Below, in pieces: positions 62,509-64,000 of a stretch of 64,000 bases of DNA; position 1 is the stretch's first letter; every line of letters begins with the position of its first letter. Source of the stretch: Glutamicibacter mishrai (GTDB lineage: Bacteria > Actinomycetota > Actinomycetes > Actinomycetales > Micrococcaceae); NCBI RefSeq assembly GCF_012221945.1, contig NZ_CP032549.1, positions 992,001-1,056,000 of the forward strand, read 5' to 3'. Made by a program: the position numbers and the translations under genes. A model generated the notes under the pieces. The model was not told where the DNA came from. It did not search any database and saw only the letters and a program-made list of their open reading frames with translations.

Positions 62509-62745
62509 ATGTCTGAGCAGGATTCAAACGAGCAGTTCGGAAATTTCGAGAACAGCCAGTCGGAAGAAAACAGCGGCTACGGCTCGTCAAATGACCAGCA
62601 GAACAATGAAGGCCAGTCTTACGGCGGTGGCAACGAAGAACAGTCGTACGGTGGCGGCAACGAGCAGTCCAGCCAAGACTCCTTCGGCGGCGGCGACAAC
62701 GAAGAGCAGGGCTTCGGCGGTCAGGGACAGAGCGAAGGCTTCTAG
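62509..62745 (+). CDS. Gly/Gln/Asn/Ser-rich low-complexity protein
   Basis: The 78-residue protein is almost wholly E, Q, N, S, G, Y and F. It contains the repeat unit SYGGGNEEQ (twice), then FGGGDNEEQ and FGGQGQ. It is acidic, with no helix-forming core, and is expected to be disordered. GGAGG lies 6 bp before the ATG and a strong terminator follows, so it looks like a real single-gene unit. Such composition resembles prion-like or phase-separating domains. No function is known to me. Confidence 0.78.
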   Translation: MSEQDSNEQFGNFENSQSEENSGYGSSNDQQNNEGQSYGGGNEEQSYGGGNEQSSQDSFGGGDNEEQGFGGQGQSEGF

Positions 62746-62826
62746 TCTTCAACGCTATGACTGATCAATGCTCGTAGCATCGGTCCAAAATTCAGCAGCT
62801 CCATCTGCTGCAGAATGAAGTCCATA

Positions 62827-62876
62827 CAGAGAAATCGCTGTTCCCCTTCTCAGGAAGGGGAACAGCGATTTCTCTG
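62827..62876. terminator. Perfect 23-bp hairpin terminator
   Basis: CAGAGAAATCGCTGTTCCCC and its mirror form a perfect 23-bp stem around a TCAG loop between the low-complexity gene and dps. It serves both convergent genes. Confidence 0.88.
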
Positions 62877-62919
62877 CTTTCCGAGTTAGTCATGCAGGAT
62901 CAGCGCAATCAATGCCCAT

Positions 62920-63429
62920 TTATGGTCGTCGCGTTTCAGCACTGATGAACCAAGCCTGTTGCTCCAAGTCGGCAATGTACTGGTGCAAGATATCAGCAGT
63001 TGTGGGATCTTCTTCGTCGACAGGATCGTGCACGTCGCGGATAACACCGACAGTGCTCTGAATCGCCTTGACTACCAGGTCAACGGCATCCGTCGTCAAA
63101 ATCTCGGTAGTGACCGGCTGTTCCAGTTTTGTAAACTCGCTGATCGTCGAAGCTAGTCCGTCAGGTGTGGCGTGCAACGCCCGCATGCGCTCGGCAATTT
63201 CATCCGATCCCTTACGAGCAATGCCAACGATTTCGTCCAGGTTCTGATGCAGGTCCCGGAAATTTGGGCCAACAACGTTCCAATGGATCTGTTTGCCGAC
63301 AAGCTGCAGATCCAGCAGCTGGACGAGCACTGATTGCAGAGAGTCCCTAAGAGTCTGCGATGCGATGAACCCGCGCTCTGCATTTTCTTTCGTCGTTTTC
63401 TTCGCGGTGGTCTTTTTGATGTCCGTCAT
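62920..63429 (-). CDS. dps: Dps-family DNA-protection protein
   Basis: Dps forms 12-subunit shells that store iron and bind DNA in stress. The 169-residue protein has the ferroxidase motif HWNVVGPNFRDLHQNLDEIV near residue 55 and LRALHATPDG-like residues after it. The N-terminal tail MTDIKKTTAKKTTKEN is lysine-rich, which suits DNA binding. The ATG at 63429 has GGGAG 5 bp upstream. Confidence 0.93.
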   Translation of the reverse strand: MTDIKKTTAKKTTKENAERGFIASQTLRDSLQSVLVQLLDLQLVGKQIHWNVVGPNFRDLHQNLDEIVGIARKGSDEIAERMRALHATPDGLASTISEFTKLEQPVTTEILTTDAVDLVVKAIQSTVGVIRDVHDPVDEEDPTTADILHQYIADLEQQAWFISAETRRP

Positions 63430-63584
63430 GACATCTCCCTTGCATTGAAGTTGACGTGGCTGGCATCTGTTGATTTCCGATGCCACTTCTACGCACGCTA
63501 CGTCCGTGCTCGTCCCATGGCGAATCAACTTCTTCTACTGGCAGGGAATGTGCAGGCCACGTACATTCGATGCAAAGGTTACGC

Positions 63585-63618
63585 AACGTTGGCGAGTACA
63601 TCTGTACTCGCCAGCGTT
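63585..63618. terminator. Hairpin with T-run downstream of the small membrane gene
   Basis: AACGTTGGCGAGTACA pairs with TGTACTCGCCAGCGTT, with one mismatch and a 2-base centre, flanked by TTTTT on the plus strand. It directly follows the minus-strand gene at 63620 and lies 155 bp upstream of dps. Confidence 0.7.
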
Positions 63619-63619
63619 T

Positions 63620-63847
63620 TTATGCACCTGCGTCGGTGCCACCATGTGGGTGGTCCAACGAAGACGGGCCGACTATCAATCTGAATACTCCCCAGCACAT
63701 GGCCAGGCCGCCCCAAATGATACCGAGCCACATTGGAGTCACACCTTGTACATCATTGCCAGGCGTGACAAGAATGAACAGGAGAAACAAGGCGACGATG
63801 AGTCCGCCGCCAACAACGAGACCTAGTCCGAGAGATTTCTTTGGCAT
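63620..63847 (-). CDS. Small two-helix membrane protein, 75 residues
   Basis: Two hydrophobic helices span about residues 6-28 (LGLGLVVGGGLIVALFLLFI) and 38-60 (MWLGIIWGGLAMCWGVFRLI). The C-terminal tail is short and ends PHGGTDAGA. No family was recognised. The stop lies 2 bp from the hairpin. It is probably a single-gene unit. Confidence 0.75.
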   Translation of the reverse strand: MPKKSLGLGLVVGGGLIVALFLLFILVTPGNDVQGVTPMWLGIIWGGLAMCWGVFRLIVGPSSLDHPHGGTDAGA

Positions 63848-63963
63848 CTTTCACTCCAGCGATTCTTCAACCATGAATGAACCGGCAAGACTAGCGAGTC
63901 GCATTTTCGTCTATCGCTTGCTTGCGAGTCCTCTGACGTTTGGGCCCACATTGCCTCCTCAGT

Positions 63964-63979
63964 GTGCGCGCTGGCGCAC
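63964..63979. repeat. Short inverted repeat at the window edge
   Basis: GTGCGC and GCGCAC flank GCTG. The segment resembles the core of the palindrome at 31739-31772. The region from 63848 to the window end shows no gene. Confidence 0.35.
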
Positions 63980-64000
63980 GGTATATCCGTTAGCAACAGG

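Noticed and set aside
1..64000. CRISPR array, prophage, insertion sequence or integron
   Set aside because: No regularly spaced repeats, transposase, integrase, phage structural or attC-like features were seen in any part of the window.

Overview
The window looks like chromosomal DNA of a high-GC actinobacterium of the family Micrococcaceae, closest in style to Arthrobacter/Glutamicibacter. This is inferred from protein style: actinobacterial type PutA, heterotetrameric sarcosine oxidase, polyphosphate glucokinase, a DUF222/HNH protein, and many GTG/TTG starts behind good AGGAG sites. No prophage, insertion sequence, CRISPR array, rRNA or replication origin was seen. One tRNA gene (Ala, anticodon GGC) is present.

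Layout. 1-8.1 kb: the start of a CydD-like ABC exporter (cut by the window edge), a tandem-hotdog thioesterase coupled to an orphan trpF, a second thioesterase, and a LuxR-type two-component system next to a NatAB-like ABC exporter. 8.1-14.5 kb: a proline-use locus (putA, a divergent LysR regulator, putP). 14.8-16.2 kb: an SRPBCC-epimerase fusion. 16.4-26.9 kb: the most unusual region. It holds an ATP-grasp ligase overlapping a NylB-like (6-aminohexanoate-dimer hydrolase type) serine hydrolase, a 915-residue Orn/Lys/Arg decarboxylase, a small unknown protein, a double-length Lrp/AsnC regulator, a DUF5058 membrane protein with a second membrane protein, and an M20 amidohydrolase. Together these look like an uncharacterised system for making or breaking an amino-acid or polyamine amide. 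26.8-33.2 kb: a minus-strand sugar/alcohol operon (3-hydroxyisobutyrate-type dehydrogenase, Zn alcohol dehydrogenase, ROK regulator, polyphosphate glucokinase, HAD phosphatase) facing a LysR gene across a 34-bp perfect palindrome.

33.4-42.3 kb: an MHS-type transporter, CHY zinc-finger protein, universal stress protein, FAD reductase, quinone-reductase/hydrolase pair, TetR and SDR divergent pair, and a signal-less subtilisin followed by a small I9-inhibitor-like protein. 42.3-48.1 kb: the sarcosine oxidase operon soxBDAG (minus strand) with a divergent GntR regulator. 48.1-50.7 kb: an accessory-looking patch with a DUF222/HNH protein, a strongly structured intergenic segment and a frameshifted TetR gene. 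50.7-62.3 kb: tRNA-Ala, VOC protein, MFS exporter, EEP nuclease-like protein, AlkB, siroheme/uroporphyrinogen genes (cobA plus a HemD with a C-terminal winged helix), PfkB kinase plus IclR regulator, S66 peptidase, GNAT enzyme and hutU. 62.5-64 kb: a glycine/glutamine/asparagine-rich low-complexity protein, a 23-bp perfect terminator hairpin, a Dps protein with a lysine-rich tail and a small membrane protein.

Overall this is a nutrient-scavenging region (proline, sarcosine, histidine, hexoses) mixed with stress genes. Convergent gene pairs are packed unusually tightly: eight pairs overlap or lie within 3 bp of each other. All functional calls are from reading the translated sequence; no database search was run.
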